Shown here: piece after piece, positions 11,586 to 23,929 of the stretch
Position numbering within the stretch: the first letter of the stretch is position 1
How the letters are laid out: every line of letters begins with the position of its first letter
DNA from: Oopsacas minuta
Taxonomy: Eukaryota > Porifera > Hexactinellida > Lyssacinosida > Leucopsacidae
Reading direction: 5' to 3'
Length of the DNA: 64,000 bases
NCBI GenBank assembly: GCA_024704765.1
Contig: JAKMXF010000322.1
Location: 1 to 64,000 of the forward strand
Notes under the pieces: generated by a model
Databases searched by the model: none
What the model was told of the DNA's origin: nothing
The model's input: the letters and a program-made list of their open reading frames with translations, nothing else
Program-made: the position numbers and the translations under genes

Positions 11586-14500
11586 ATGGAGAAACCGAAA
11601 AGAAGATCTTCTGATTCGGACGCAGATCCTAAATTCATTTCTCCACCTCGGATATCTTCCCAGACAGCTCCGGCCAATCCGTTCTTCCTCCAATCAGCAC
11701 CTGTACCAGGAGGGGCTAATCCCTTCCAGAGGGCTAACAAGAATCTAAGACCCACAGGTGAGTTTATCAGCTACAAATTGTATAAATTTAACCGAATTTA
11801 TTGCTAGTTCGTACAACAAAGACGAGACAAGTACTGACGTCACCGAGACTATCTGTGCCAGACAAATGGAAACTTAAGGCAGAAGGATTTGATCCTCAGG
11901 ACTCTATCCTAGCTCATAAGATCAGACAGAAGGAGGGCTGTATTGTTCGGATATTTAGAGAGAAGGGGTATGCTTACTTGCTGTTTGATAGCGAGCAGAA
12001 GGCTAATGACTGTCTAGCAAGGGGGCTGACTATAGAAGGACATCCTAACTTAGTTCTGAGTAAAATACAGAGAGTAACTAAGAAGAGTGTCATGGAGAGA
12101 CTAGGTCAGCCTACTGTACAATTCTCCTCAGCAGTCCCAGATCCCAGAATGAGTGTTACTACAAGAGAGGACCATCCCAGAATGAGTGTTACCACCAGAG
12201 AGGAACAGCTGTTCTTGTTAGAGCAGAGAGACAATCAGCTGAGAGAACAGCTGAGACCCGGAGGAGACACCCTTAAGGGTAGCTGTGAAGACATGTGTCC
12301 TGAGAAAGAGAGGCTATGGAGAGAGGTAAGGACTCTATCTCTTCTAAATCTGTAATTATTGCCTCTCTAGGATCGTAGATGTCTAAGCAGCTACGAAATG
12401 CTACCGGGGGGAGAGTATAAGGTAGATCATACGGCCGCAGTAAAGGAATTCTCTAGAAGTGCTGCGGACAAGTCTCAGCCCCTACCCCACGAGCTGAGAA
12501 CAGAGTCTGCCCTAGAGAGGACAGTCCTATACCTCTGTCACAAGATTATGAGTTTCAAGCTCCAGTCTAAGGACTGGTACCAATTCCTGAGTAACAGACT
12601 GGAGGCTGTCAGACAAGATATAACTGTACAGCATTTGTGCTCACTACGTACTGCTAAGCTGATGGAATGCTGTGTCAGATTCCATGAATTGTGTGCTTTC
12701 CTTCTTCTTAACTCTCCGTTTGAACAACAAGATTTTGAGATGAATGATAATTCTCTGCGGTCTATCATAACACCTCTGCTACAAATGTACAAGGACCTGA
12801 GACTGGAGGGTGTCACCTGTCCTAACGAGACCCTATTCGTGTCTTACTCCTTAGTACTAGGAATACAAACTGAGAAGATAGCACAAGATCTACTACAGAT
12901 ACCAGATGAGGTCATATTATCCCCTCCAGTACAAAATGTGCTCAGAATATGGCGGGCAGTGGCGACAGAAGATTACGTTACATTTTTCAAACTCCTGCGA
13001 GGTGCTGAATTCCTAACAGCCTGTCTCCTGAACAGATTCGTTCCTAGAATGAGACTACAGGCTCTCAGACTAATAAACAAACAAACAAGTAAACAAGGAG
13101 ACACAATTGAAACTGAAACTATTACGAGACAGCTGTGTTTTGATGACGTCACTGAGTGTATAGATATATGCCTTCAATTAGAGTTACAATGTGACACAAC
13201 TAGTCTCTACTTAAATCCAGCTAAACAGGTACAATCAGCTGTTAAACAGCTGCCTCTATCTCTCATTCTACAGAAGAATACCCAAGAACTTGGAGAGGTC
13301 GTATATGGTGCTCCCCTGCCCCCTGTCTCCAGCTCAGACACCCCTAAAGATAACTGGGATAACCTGATAGATAGCTTAGCACAAACTGAGACATTACACA
13401 GTATTGATTATGTGCTGAATAGTTTAGTGGATGACGTTGCTAGAGAGGTGTTAAAACAACAACAAAGACAACAATTTATCGATCAGCTGAGTGGTGAGAT
13501 AGGTGTTAATATAATATATGAAGGAGTAGGAATATATCTACAAGAGGAGGTAGATAGAGAGCTGACAGAGAGATGTAAGATAAGAGACACTAAACTATTC
13601 ATAGAGAATTTTTCTAACACTCTCCTAGTCAGTATACAGCAAGATATAATGATAGATATTGTAACTACAGGGCTCACAGCTGAGAGCAATCATAGAGATC
13701 TGTTATACCGAGTAGTCAGTAGTATGACAGATAGTACATACTCAGGGATAGAGGATCAGCTGATTAGAGAGCTGGTGCTATCAGAGGCTGAGACAGGGAT
13801 ACAGGAGGCTAAAGAGAGAAGGAAGGTTAGACTGGAGCAGCAGAGGGTCCAGGTAGTTAATATGAGACTACGTAACGCTTGGAAACAGTGGAAAGATGTT
13901 ATAGCTATTAAAGAGAGGAAGAGGGACGTAATTAAGAAGTTCCCTAAAGTAGCACCTGATTGGATTGCACAGGATCTTTGGCGCTTAGGAAATGACACCA
14001 ATTTTGTATCACAAGCTGATAGAGAGAGGAAGAGCTCATGGCTCAGACAGGAGAGAGAGAAAGCTGAGTTAGAAAGGATCAGGCTATTAGCTCCCATAGA
14101 CATTCTTCTGTTGCTAGGGAAAATATTGGTTAGTAGGTCGGTAACTGATTGGTTGTTAGTCTTATTAGCAGCTGATGGATCAGCTGTTTGGCCAGTGGAT
14201 ATAATGACATCACTAACTACAGATACATATATCCTAGCTGATACTCAGAGTAACGGTATTAGAATTAGAGTTAAACTAATAAAGAGAGATTGTGCTATAA
14301 CAGAGATAAAAGGATGCTCAGCTGTTCTGCTGCTAGCTGGTGACGTCACGGTAAATAGAGATAGAATAGACATCTTATCTGATATGAGGACTAGTCCCCT
14401 GGTACCATTGGGGGTGCTACACACGAGGGAGGTCCCTAGCTTAAGCTACACGCCTCCTTGTGTGGGAAAGGTATGGGAATCTTGTATTAGTAAAGGTCTG

Positions 14501-15530
14501 TGTGTTAGAGGACGTAAGGAACTAGAGAGTACTCTAGTGTGGCTAGCAGAACACAGTCAGGCTACACCGTTACTTCACTGTAAGATACTCAGAGAGTATG
14601 TAGCAGATAGAATGTACACGTTATGCTTTAAACCAGCGGCTACTCACTCAGCAGAGAGGGAAAGGAAAGGAATAATAGGAACACGTCTGTCTAACATAGC
14701 TAGTCTATACTCAGCTGCTATTAGAGGGGTGAGAGAGGAACTGACTGGATGGAGGACTAGGCAAGTTAACTGGCCTGTTCATGGTGATAATATGTGGGAT
14801 TGGAATGAGGATAATCAGCTGACTAAAATAAACACCTGTTTAAACGAGTTGTCTATAGAATCAGACATAGAGGAGGTATTTATACAAAAGTATATGGATA
14901 TATCTACAGAATGTAATAACATACTATCTACACATGCACACAGGTAAATAACTACAATAATAATATGAAAGATATAATATTAATAGCTTGCTATAGATTG
15001 AAGAGATTGGGAATACCACTGTCTCCTCCGTGGGCAGATATCCTAGAGTCTATACTCAACACTAGAATGGAGTCTGTTAGATTCTCAGCTATTATTTGCT
15101 ATCAAAACACAAGCAAATATGACATAGAAATACCCTATGAATGGTCAGCTACACTGAGTGACGTCATCAACAGATCCGTGAGTATAGCGCCTAAACTCCG
15201 CCAGAAGTTAGTCCAATCAGATGACGAGAATAAAAGCAGGAAGAGAAGTATACAGGTTATTCAACCAATCAGTGAAGAGCCCGCCAGGAAATCAGCCCGG
15301 TAATGAGTTGTTAATGAATTAAAAATAGACTTATAATTAATTCTATTTTTAGACTGAATTTAGAGAAATCTCTCCTACAACTGGAGGGACTAATAACTGA
15401 AGAAATCAGCCAATCAGAACACATAAACACACTACTACAATATGAAGATGACGTCAGAGATACCATCTGTTGGGAGGACCAGCTGGCCTGGGTGGAAAAT
15501 GAAATAAATATTTTAAAAACCAGATTTTAG
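11586..15530 (+). CDS. MCM3AP: SAC3/GANP-family mRNA export scaffold (MCM3AP-like)
   Basis: Five exons, about 1,240 residues: 11586 to about 11756, about 11810-12325, 12372-14945, 14997 to about 15300, and about 15352-15530. An RRM-like segment (GCIVRIFREKGYAYLLFDSE) near residue 110 precedes the SAC3 core, which opens with the diagnostic CEDMCPEKER and continues with VDHTAAVKEFSRSAADK and PLPHELR. A CID-like and coiled-coil region (around 13790-14090, rich in Arg/Glu/Gln) follows, as in GANP. The protein scaffolds the TREX-2 complex that couples transcription to nuclear-pore export. No acetyltransferase or FG-repeat region is evident, so the protein is shorter than vertebrate GANP. The fourth intron is only 51 bases and was placed by continuity of the frame. 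The 3' end converges on ATG16L with 81 bases between stops. Confidence 0.9.
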
Positions 15531-15611
15531 GACTATTAGATTGTGTCTAGAATAATAACTGATCAAAACAATAATACAAACATTCTCAGTCAATATATGC
15601 AACTGATAAAA

Positions 15612-17584
15612 TTATTGGTCTGACCAGAGGAAGCACCGTTTAGATCGCTCTGCTGTAAGGAAGTACCTGCCCGATGGATGCCACAGAGCAGCTGTCACCT
15701 CCTTCGTATGTTCACGGATTGAAGTTTCTAGTTTCGCCTTCGCAACGTTCCAAATAAAAACAGATCCGTCGACAGAACCTGCGGCTACGAATCGGCCGTC
15801 TGGAGAGAAGCAGGCCCGCGAATATTCCATACCAATTCTGAATCCGTCAGCCGTTAGGGTACCCACTACTTGATGCATTTTGAGGTCGATGAGACGGAGG
15901 GCATCGTCCTTGGAGCAGGAGAGCAGCTGAGACCCGTCCGGACTGAGAGAGAGAGAAGTTACTTTACCTTGTAGCAGCATTTCATTTGATCCCATATCTG
16001 ACCTGTAATGTATGTTAGTTAGCTATTTAGCTTTACCGAAAGAATAGTATTCCTACCTGGGGTCCCAGAAACGTATCTTCTTATCAGTATGTCCTGATAT
16101 AATACTATTCCCAGAGCTCTCCCCGGTAACCAAATCATTACAAGAGGATCCTACGAATATTGTCCGTATACAAGCCTTGCTCCTGAGGTCCCAGAGCTTC
16201 AGTGTTCTGTCGTGAGATCCAGAGATTACTTTATATTCCGGCATAAACCGGACCGCCATGGCCTTATTAGTGTGTCCTGTTAGTGACAGTTTAAGTCTGA
16301 GATCTGTAGTCGACCAGTAACGACAAGCAAAATCAGCACTAGAGGCTATTAAATGCTTTTCTTGAGAATCAAAGTCAATACATAGAATCCCAGCATTAGC
16401 TCCTCTTAACGTAGATCTATAAATAGCCATTAAACCTTAGAAATATTATTTATTATTTATTAATTACCTAACTTGAGCTCTTCCCTCTGCTACATCCCAT
16501 AACTTCACATATTTATCGTCTCCTCCCGTTGCCATGAGGTGACCAGTAGGAGAGAACTGTATAGCGGTAACACAACCGTCATGAGCGTCCCATTTATAAG
16601 AGGGCTTGCTGGGTACAAACGCACTCATGCAGAGAGGCATTTCTAGGTCCCGGGAGTTTACAGGAGTAGCAGATTTCTGGGAAATAGAGAAAGCTCTTAT
16701 TTTAATATTTTCTAGAAGGTTCTGGGGTCTGAATTCATTACTACCGTTACTCTTAGGTAGTGCTTGAGATCTATCTAGTGTACTTTTCAATAGCTCGTTC
16801 TCCTGGGCTAGAGATCTCATCTTGTTCTCTGTCTCATTCATAGTATTTATCCTATTAATATATCCAATAATTCTCCTGTAATAAAATAATCAGTGAATAT
16901 CTTACCTGTCTGCGTCACGTGACTTAACATCCATCCATCTAGTGATCAGCTCTTGATTATCCTTCTGTAATTGTCTGAGCTTATCCTCCAGAGAGCAGCA
17001 GGTCATCTGTAATGCTTGATACTCATCATTCATAGTTTGATTAATTCTTGACACCTCTTCTCTCTCTATCTCTCTCAAACGGAGTTTGTCCTGTAGATCC
17101 TGACTGGTAGATCTGAGACGGTTCAGTTGTTGATCCTTACTTTCCTGCTCCATTTTAAGTCTGTCAATTTCTTCCCGTGACTGTACCAGTTTATTTAAGC
17201 TCTCTTTCTCCTTAGATATCGCTTGATTAAGCTCCTCCTTTACTCCCATTAGTCTCTGATGTAAATTAGCCTACAAAGATAGTTCCAGTTTATAACCCCT
17301 ATAATATCTATAGTTTCAGTACTCACCTCTTTCCTAGAGTCTCCCTTCCCCTTAGCAGGGCTCTCAGCTGTAACATTCCTTAGATTCAGCTGTAGATCAC
17401 TAATGTCTAACTCTAGCTCTCTCTGTTTACGTCTAAGAGTGTCGTTAGATTCTATTAGCTTAGCGTGAGAGGTAATTAGCTCCTTATATGGGTGTGATTC
17501 CCGGATCGTCCGGTCCCTCAGTGATGTTAGGAGTCTCTGTATCTCCCCACTGGTAGGTCTCAGATTTAGACACTCAGTAGCCAT
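15612..17584 (-). CDS. ATG16L1: Autophagy protein ATG16-like (coiled coil plus WD40 propeller)
   Basis: Exons run from 17584 down to 15612. The N-terminus holds the short helical region that binds ATG5 in this family, then a long coiled coil (about 17540-16910, heptads rich in Leu, Glu, Lys and Arg), then a linker, then seven WD40 blades beginning at YKWDAHDGCVTAIQFSPTGH and ending at KRCFLWSDQ. ATG16L1 forms the ATG12-ATG5-ATG16 complex that directs lipidation of ATG8/LC3 on phagophores and on damaged endosomes. Presence of the propeller makes this the animal-type long form rather than the short yeast form. The start at 17584 gives the expected N-terminal helix. Confidence 0.92.
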
Positions 17585-17672
17585 GTGTATCTAGCATCTG
17601 AGCAAGGTGTGATATAAGAAATATATAAATTTATTCGATAATTTAATTATTAATATGTGTAAAATATAATAT

Positions 17673-18782
17673 CTAAGAATCAGGAGGTGACATTATTCTG
17701 CGATTTACAATAAGTTCGTGTACGCTAGTAATTATCTCTGACATAGACATCCCAGAGAATGACTGCCCTGTAGCGGCCTTCTTAGCGTCTATAATGTATC
17801 CGTAGAGCTCAGAGTCCGTTAACTCGGAATGCCAATTGGATAACTTCCTTATGAGCCGATTGTGTACATCCTCAGATCTAGAGGGGAACATCTGGGGGCC
17901 GTATCTGGGCTGGGCATATCCTGTATGTACTGGATCAGAGAAATTAGCACAAGGGAGATATACTTCTACGTCTGTGGGGAGATAGGGGATTGGTTCAGGG
18001 ACAGGGATAGGGATAGGGATAGGGATAGGACGTGTAGGAAGCTCTGAGTTAATTCTGGATAGTCCTGACAGAGGAAGACCCCTGTCTAACTGATCGAATT
18101 GGCTCTGATATTGCTCTGTAACTCTCTTAAGCAATTCTCTTACAGATTCAGTATGTGTTCTGAGCTGTAAGGTGTGCTGTGTATTCTTGGAGTTCATTTC
18201 TGTCCAATTAGATAGTCTGTCTAGCTCTATAAGCTCAGTAGTAATGCAATCTAAAGTTTTATTCCTATTAATCAGCAGTATCTTCTTCTCAGCAGATACA
18301 GCTCTCTCTGTAGCGGCTATTACTCGTCTCTCCGCTTCTTCACAAATCTTTATCTTCTCATCAAGCACACTCAGAGCTCTATCTTTCTATACATATCTAT
18401 GTTACATAACTGTTGCTATGATGGTAATGATATATTAACCTACACTTGTATCAGCTGTATGCTTCAGCTCTCTGAGGTTCTCGTTTTCAACCCTGAGGGT
18501 CTCTAGTTCCCTCATCGTCTGCTCCAGCTGGTCACTCTTTTGACTCAGCTCCCTCTTAACACTATCCACCTGCGCATCAAATGGCGTAACACTAGGAGAG
18601 GTGTTGTTAGGCGGATTGAAGGGAGGGGATTGTGGGTATAAATTAGATTGATTCTTAGGGAAGAAAGGGATAGCATTAAGAGACAGTTTGTGCGGTACTT
18701 CACTCGGTAAATCCTTAAATGTAACTCTCTTAGGTTGGTAATCCTGCTTGAGAGTTGATAGAGCATCTGCTAGTGATACCAT
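17673..18782 (-). CDS. Coiled-coil protein of unknown family
   Basis: Two exons (18782 to about 18440 and about 18388 to 17673) encode about 340 residues. I do not recognise the family. An N-terminal proline/asparagine-rich stretch is followed by a coiled coil split by the intron (VDSVKRELSQKSDQLEQ onward), then a low-complexity PIPIPIPIPVPEPIP run encoded by a hexamer repeat at about 17995-18035. The C-terminal 60 residues (LTDSELYGYIIDAKKAATGQ, then a Ser-Gly turn and a final helix) resemble the small helical module that precedes the RING in DZIP3/TTC3/RNF214-type ubiquitin ligases, but there is no RING here. I prefer the start at 18782 because it follows the in-frame upstream Met closely and removes a non-conserved hydrophobic lead; 18821 is the alternative. 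Confidence 0.6.
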
Positions 18783-18844
18783 GCTAATAGAGAATAACAT
18801 ACAACTAATATATGACCTCACTATTCTATCAATACAATACAGAG

Positions 18845-19756
18845 TTAATTGGTAATATCTTGTCCTGTGGTTAGTATAGACAGAGCTCTTTGCAGGAATG
18901 TTACAGCTGTTTTCACATCCTCGTATTGGATGGCGGACCTTGCATAACTGACATGTTCATCTAACCGTATCATAAGGTCTGATTGTATAGGTACACCAGA
19001 AGTAGACATCACTCTCCCCTCTGCAGATTCTATTACAGGCTGAGCCGGGGCAGGAACAGCTGCTGAATTAGAGGAAAAATTACATGGTTACCAATATGGT
19101 GTTTAGGAATGATAACTCACAAGAAATAGTCTGAGGGGCTACAGGAAGTGGGACAGTGTCCTCCTCAGGATTACCAGGTACAGGAGTCTCTCCAGTCTTC
19201 AAACAGCGAGACAGATAAACAGCTTTTACTTTAGAATATTTCTTCAGCTCCTCAGCTTTCATTGGTAAATCCCCGAATTGTCCGAGAACCTCAAATAGAG
19301 AGGAAGCCGTGTAGAAAGCTCTAATCACTGGTTTACCAAAGTTACACGACCTAGCAAATAACAGTAATTACATAGCAAAACATAACGTAGTAAAGTATGT
19401 ACCTATCTTGGCCATCTGCCCATGAGAATACTTTGATAGCAGCTGCCTCACAGTAGGCTTCTGCCACGATATCGTCAGATATCGCGTCAGTTTCTTCAAA
19501 CTTGCTAATTATAGCCTTTTTCCGAGCTTCAAGTTCTTCCATTTTCTGCAAAAGATAAGTCTTCCCTTCTTTCGTTTTACTAGCCGGCGTCTTTATCCCT
19601 CTCTGTATAGCATGCCTGACAAAATATGATTAATACACATATTATATATAAGCTTTGAAACACCTACATAGTGATCCAATAAGATAAAATAGGATCTCTT
19701 TCCTTGAATTCATCAGCTAGTTTTAAGTATGGGGTGAGTACTTTGAATTCAGTCAT
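18845..19756 (-). CDS. VTA1: ESCRT-III regulator VTA1/LIP5
   Basis: Exons from 19756 to 18845 with short introns. The N-terminus (MTEFKVLTPYLKLADEFKER) and ISDDIVAEAYCEAAAIKVFSWAD belong to the tandem MIT-type domain of VTA1. The C-terminus (ALQYEDVKTAVTFLQRALSI followed by LTTGQ) is the conserved VTA1 C-terminal dimerisation domain that contacts VPS4. The middle is the usual divergent proline-rich linker, here encoded by the exon at 19080-19320. The protein activates the VPS4 ATPase that disassembles ESCRT-III on multivesicular endosomes. An ESCRT-III subunit, CHMP3, is encoded at 51502-52823. Confidence 0.88.
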
Positions 19757-19807
19757 GCTAATGTGTTAATACAAACAATAATAATATAATTTTAATATAG
19801 AAGTACA

Positions 19808-20095
19808 CTATTTATTGTGTCCTAATCCTATCTGCGATCCAATCCTATCTGTATAAGCGCGGGATATTAAGTTCCAAGAATCTGTGTATCTATCCATACA
19901 CAGCTCTAGACATCTCATCTCATATCTATCAAGAGAGGAGGACGGTTTAGTAATACATTTAGTGAAACATTTCTCAACCATCTTCTCGTATAACATTTGA
20001 AAGTTTTGTATAATCATTTGATCTCTCAGAGACTCCATTACTTTAGCTCGCTCAGCTGATCCCATGTTGTTAAGCGCACTAAGGTCGTCTGACAT
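19808..20095 (-). CDS. TIMM13: Mitochondrial inner-membrane import chaperone TIM13
   Basis: A single exon of 95 residues, the family's usual length. Twin CX3C motifs are visible as KCFTKC and RCLELC, separated by 15 residues, followed by MDRYTDSWNLISRAYTDRI, which is a close match to TIM13. With TIM8 it forms a hexameric chaperone in the intermembrane space that escorts hydrophobic precursors to TIM22/TIM23. The gene lies in a minus-strand run with 51 bases to VTA1. Confidence 0.92.
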   Translation of the reverse strand: MSDDLSALNNMGSAERAKVMESLRDQMIIQNFQMLYEKMVEKCFTKCITKPSSSLDRYEMRCLELCMDRYTDSWNLISRAYTDRIGSQIGLGHNK

Positions 20096-20236
20096 TCCTA
20101 TTTGCTATTAGCGAAACTAAGTAAGCACTAGTTTAATAGTTGTTGGATAAACTCAAATAATTATATAGAACATAATTCCACACTTCTATAAAATCACTAG
20201 GTATATTACAGTCAAATAATAATACACACAAACATC

Positions 20237-23200
20237 TTAAGCAAGGTATATAAATGTGTTGATATTTTCCTCATCTCTTTGCATGTATTTGTGTTCTATC
20301 AGCCATTCTATTTGTTCCTTTATCATCTTCTTCTGAGGTAGGAACATGTTCTTTAGAATCTCTACCAGTTCTGTCTGGAGAGACGCGTTATTAACTGTCT
20401 TACGCATTTTTAATATCTTTACTATAGCTTCCTATACATACAATAGTAATAATACAATCAGCTGATTATATGTAATAAACAGATGATTACCTGTACTCTG
20501 AGTATACGTAACTGTACTATCCCCTCCTCTTCCTCCTTCTTAGCTTTCTCTGTTGTTAATATTAGTCTTCCTACCAAGGATAGCTTAGCGCGTTTCTGGA
20601 GCTTTCCCTGACGACTAGACGAGAGGTATGGAATGCTAAGAATATGCCATAAATATAATAAATAACTTACAATATTCCGAATTCCTGATTTATGAAGAAG
20701 TTAGTACTATTATCAAAATCTTTAGCATTCTTAACAGCTGGTGACATCTTTAACACCTGTAATTTCAGTTTAGCTGAGGCTACCAATGAGAATAGAGTTC
20801 TTCTCAGCTCTGTATCAGGCAGCTGTGTAGCTAATCTATAGTATAGTTATATAACATAGGTGTTAATAACTGGAACTAAGGGTAACTCACTTTAAACTCT
20901 CAAAAGATATCTGATCCTCTGGTCTCTGATTGAATGCGAATAGAATACTCATTTGAAATGTTGTTACCTCTAGCTCAAATGTACCAACAGCATTCTGGAA
21001 TGTAACCTACATACACTAATTAATCAGCTGATTACACAGATGTATTAACTTACCGTCCCGTTAGATAACAGGTGATGCCACTGTAGCTTCCTGCCTGAAT
21101 GAGATTTCTTATAAAACTCCTCTACAGATGGGATGTACTCGTCTAGCTCTGTCGGGAGAGCTACCGGAACATAATCCGACCCCCGCGACCAGGCAGCAGC
21201 ATTCAGTATCTTAATATTAACCGAATCTAGCAAATAGATAAATAAATTATTGCTACTCCCAAGCGTGTTCTTATCTACTGTACTTACCAGCTGTTGTAGG
21301 TTCCTGATCGTGTAGATTCTCCTTAAATCGCTGATTAAGATCTTCTGATACTTTTATATCTTGAAACATTCTAGCTAGCTTATTGACAAACTCTACCGGC
21401 ATTCCTATGTCCCTCAACCATTCTACCATGTTCTCTTCAAGCTCTGAGTCTACACTCATCTCAAGAATTAAGCGACGTGTCAAGTGAGACTTGTGGTATC
21501 TAAGGACAGGATTAATCAGCTGTTTAGGTGTTAAATAAAGATAACTCACTTCATGAACACATCTTTATTCTGTACATATTTCAGTACCAGCAGCTATATA
21601 CACATTACATAGAGTAGACACGTAGATAATACATTAAACATATTTATTACCAAATTCTTGAGTTTCTCTTCTATCTCCTGGGGTGTCATCTTCTTAGACA
21701 GAGGACTCTTCCTCAACAACTGATCACAGAATAGAGCTAGGAGTTCAGGACACTTGGACTCAGGAGCTGTCTTGTTAGTGGTAGCACGGCTAGTCGGTAG
21801 TTCCAGTTTAAACACTGTAGTATCATTAACTACCTTCTTATATGCTTTGTCACGTGAAGTCAGGAATCTAGTGTCACTATTGAATGCCTGAGCAACCAAT
21901 TTAGAGAACCTGTTAAATAGTTTGAGTAGTTCCTCCACGTACTTCTCAGGGTCCTAAACAAGGAATAAGTAATAGCTATTTGATAGCATAACTATACTAC
22001 AATACCGTTGTTATGGTATCAGCACACTGCCTCATATCGTCTAGCCCTGCTTGATATATGTAATCCTCTAGATGATTAAGGATAGCTGAAACAGCTCCGG
22101 GAACTCTGTCAATTAGCATAAACATCATACGGAGATCTGTAAACAAATAAACAAATAAATAACAACAAATATTCACATGTGACAAGTATGTGTACTTACA
22201 TTCTATATTGTTATCTGTTATTAGCTTCAGACACTCAGCAAGTATTTGATCTCTAAAAGAATCTACAAGACATCTCACTAGACATTCCTTCAGCTACGGA
22301 TATATTATGACGTCATAACTTCATTAACAGTACAATCTGCAACTCACCAATTCTACAGATTTAATAGACTTTACAGTTTCTAAGTACTGCTTTCCTCTCA
22401 GCTCTTCTTCTGCTAGCTTAGCGTCAGCCTGTTAATAGGATATAATCATATTCTAACACCTTATATATCACATTATAACATACATATTTAAGATAGTTAA
22501 GTACACCGTTAGAAGCTAAATAAGCAGAAGCATGAGCTTTATAATAATTGTCAGTAGACTCTAGATACTTCCTCTCAAAATGTTCCTTATATATCCTCAG
22601 AGGATCAGTGTGATCAGTTGACAGGTTCACTAACGATAAGTAAATAAATATCTATAAATAGCTACAGAGGGGGTAAGCTACATACCGTAAGATTCTCTGA
22701 CCCCTATGACCAGCTGTTTATCAAATGACTCCCCTGATCTTTCCATCTCAACTAGTCTCATAGCAGCTCCGTGTATTTTATCTCGTATAGAATGGAATAT
22801 ATTATCATTCCATTCCTGTAGCATTAGTTTATAAATCAGGGATTGATCGATATCCTTCTTCATAGTAGCTACAGCCATCTTATTCCTCATGGCATCCTCT
22901 ACTACTCTGAATGGTAGAGGAAGGTAGTTACACTGCTGGAAGAATCTAGTCCATTCTCTTATGTATGCAGCTAGCAGGCTAGCTTCATCATTGTTAGACA
23001 ATACACTCTATAGTGAATATGTTATAAATCAAGGTTGAAACCGATCGAACCGAATACTGAACTATTCGGTTGCAACCTTGCTAGAAATGTGTATATGTAT
23101 ATTATGTTACTATTTCACACCTCTTGGATCTGGTTAATGTGTTGCTTAATTAGTTGCCGCAGCTCGTCATGGATCTTATGAGCTCCTTTCTCATCCCAGT

Positions 23201-23424
23201 TACAAACATTGCTTATATCTCTAAACAACAAACAAACAATAAACACCTATTTGTAAACAAACAAACAAACAAACAACTAACTGGAATAGGTCCCACCACT
23301 CCTGCTTCTTGATGTTCTCCTGTCTCAGAACCTTCCCTGCTACTAGAGCTATGTTCTCCCATTTAGACTCAAACTTAATTCCTTCCTGATGAAACATTAA
23401 TCTACGTGACAGATGAATTAGCAT
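20237..23424 (-). CDS. CUL5: Cullin-5 ubiquitin-ligase scaffold
   Basis: A dozen or so short exons together encode a protein collinear with animal CUL5. Recognisable blocks include KFESKWENIALVAGKVLRQE, AAYIREWTRFFQQCNYLPLP, QLVIGVRESYG, LFNRFSKLV, KCPELLALFCDQLLRKSPLS, SHLTRRLILEMSVDSELEEN, NKLARMFQDIKVSEDLNQ, HSGRKLQWHHLLSNG and the C-terminal winged helix ending INTFIYLA. The neddylation site falls in EAIVKILKMRK. CUL5 pairs with RBX2, elongin B/C and SOCS-box receptors. Start 23424 gives the N-terminal length of vertebrate CUL5; 23397 is also possible. An intron near 23030-23080 holds an inverted repeat, and another carries an AAAC-rich tract at 23255-23275 next to its donor. Confidence 0.95.
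23030..23080. repeat. Imperfect 15-bp inverted repeat in a CUL5 intron
   Basis: CAAGGTTGAAACCGA (23030-23044) pairs with TCGGTTGCAACCTTG (23066-23080) with one mismatch, around a 21-base loop. It sits in one of the larger CUL5 introns, and could be a small foldback element. Confidence 0.85.
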
Positions 23425-23509
23425 AATAAACTAAGCACTAATTAGGATAATAATAATTGCTATATTTAACAACAGAGTTCTATCACTAATAAAATATCTA
23501 ATTAGAATT

Positions 23510-23863
23510 CTATTTCTTCTCTGGCTCCACCCCAGGAGCAGGTTCCTGGCGGATGATATCAGAATCCCCCGGGTCAATAATCGACAGCATAGATACCCTA
23601 AAGTACTTCCCACAGGCTGTCCCTAGGTCGTTATTAGTCCCTAGATAAGGATGTACCCCTGTCTTGGCTAGCATAGCGTAGTACTCAACCTCACTCTTAC
23701 GTAAAGGGGGTGTATTGTCACTGATGATTACTAGCTTGCTTTTACCGTTCCTCAGAGACCTTAAGGACTGTTTGTACCCCAAGACACACTTCCCGCTCTT
23801 CATCACTAGACGGAGTCTTGTGTTGATAGATTCCATAGCTTTCTTAGAGCTCTTAGCTGCCAT
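23510..23863 (-). CDS. RPL30: 60S ribosomal protein eL30
   Basis: A single intronless frame of 117 residues matching eL30 along its length: [60 protein letters not shown] and [16 protein letters not shown]. It is a component of the large subunit that also contacts a kink-turn in its own transcript in some species. Absence of introns is unusual for a ribosomal protein gene in an intron-rich animal. A GTTACCATTAG motif lies just upstream at about 23873-23883. Confidence 0.97.
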   Translation of the reverse strand: MAAKSSKKAMESINTRLRLVMKSGKCVLGYKQSLRSLRNGKSKLVIISDNTPPLRKSEVEYYAMLAKTGVHPYLGTNNDLGTACGKYFRVSMLSIIDPGDSDIIRQEPAPGVEPEKK

Positions 23864-23929
23864 TCCTAATGTATCTAATGGTAACTAAGGTATAATAAGC
23901 AAAATAATATACTAGCAAATAACTATGAA

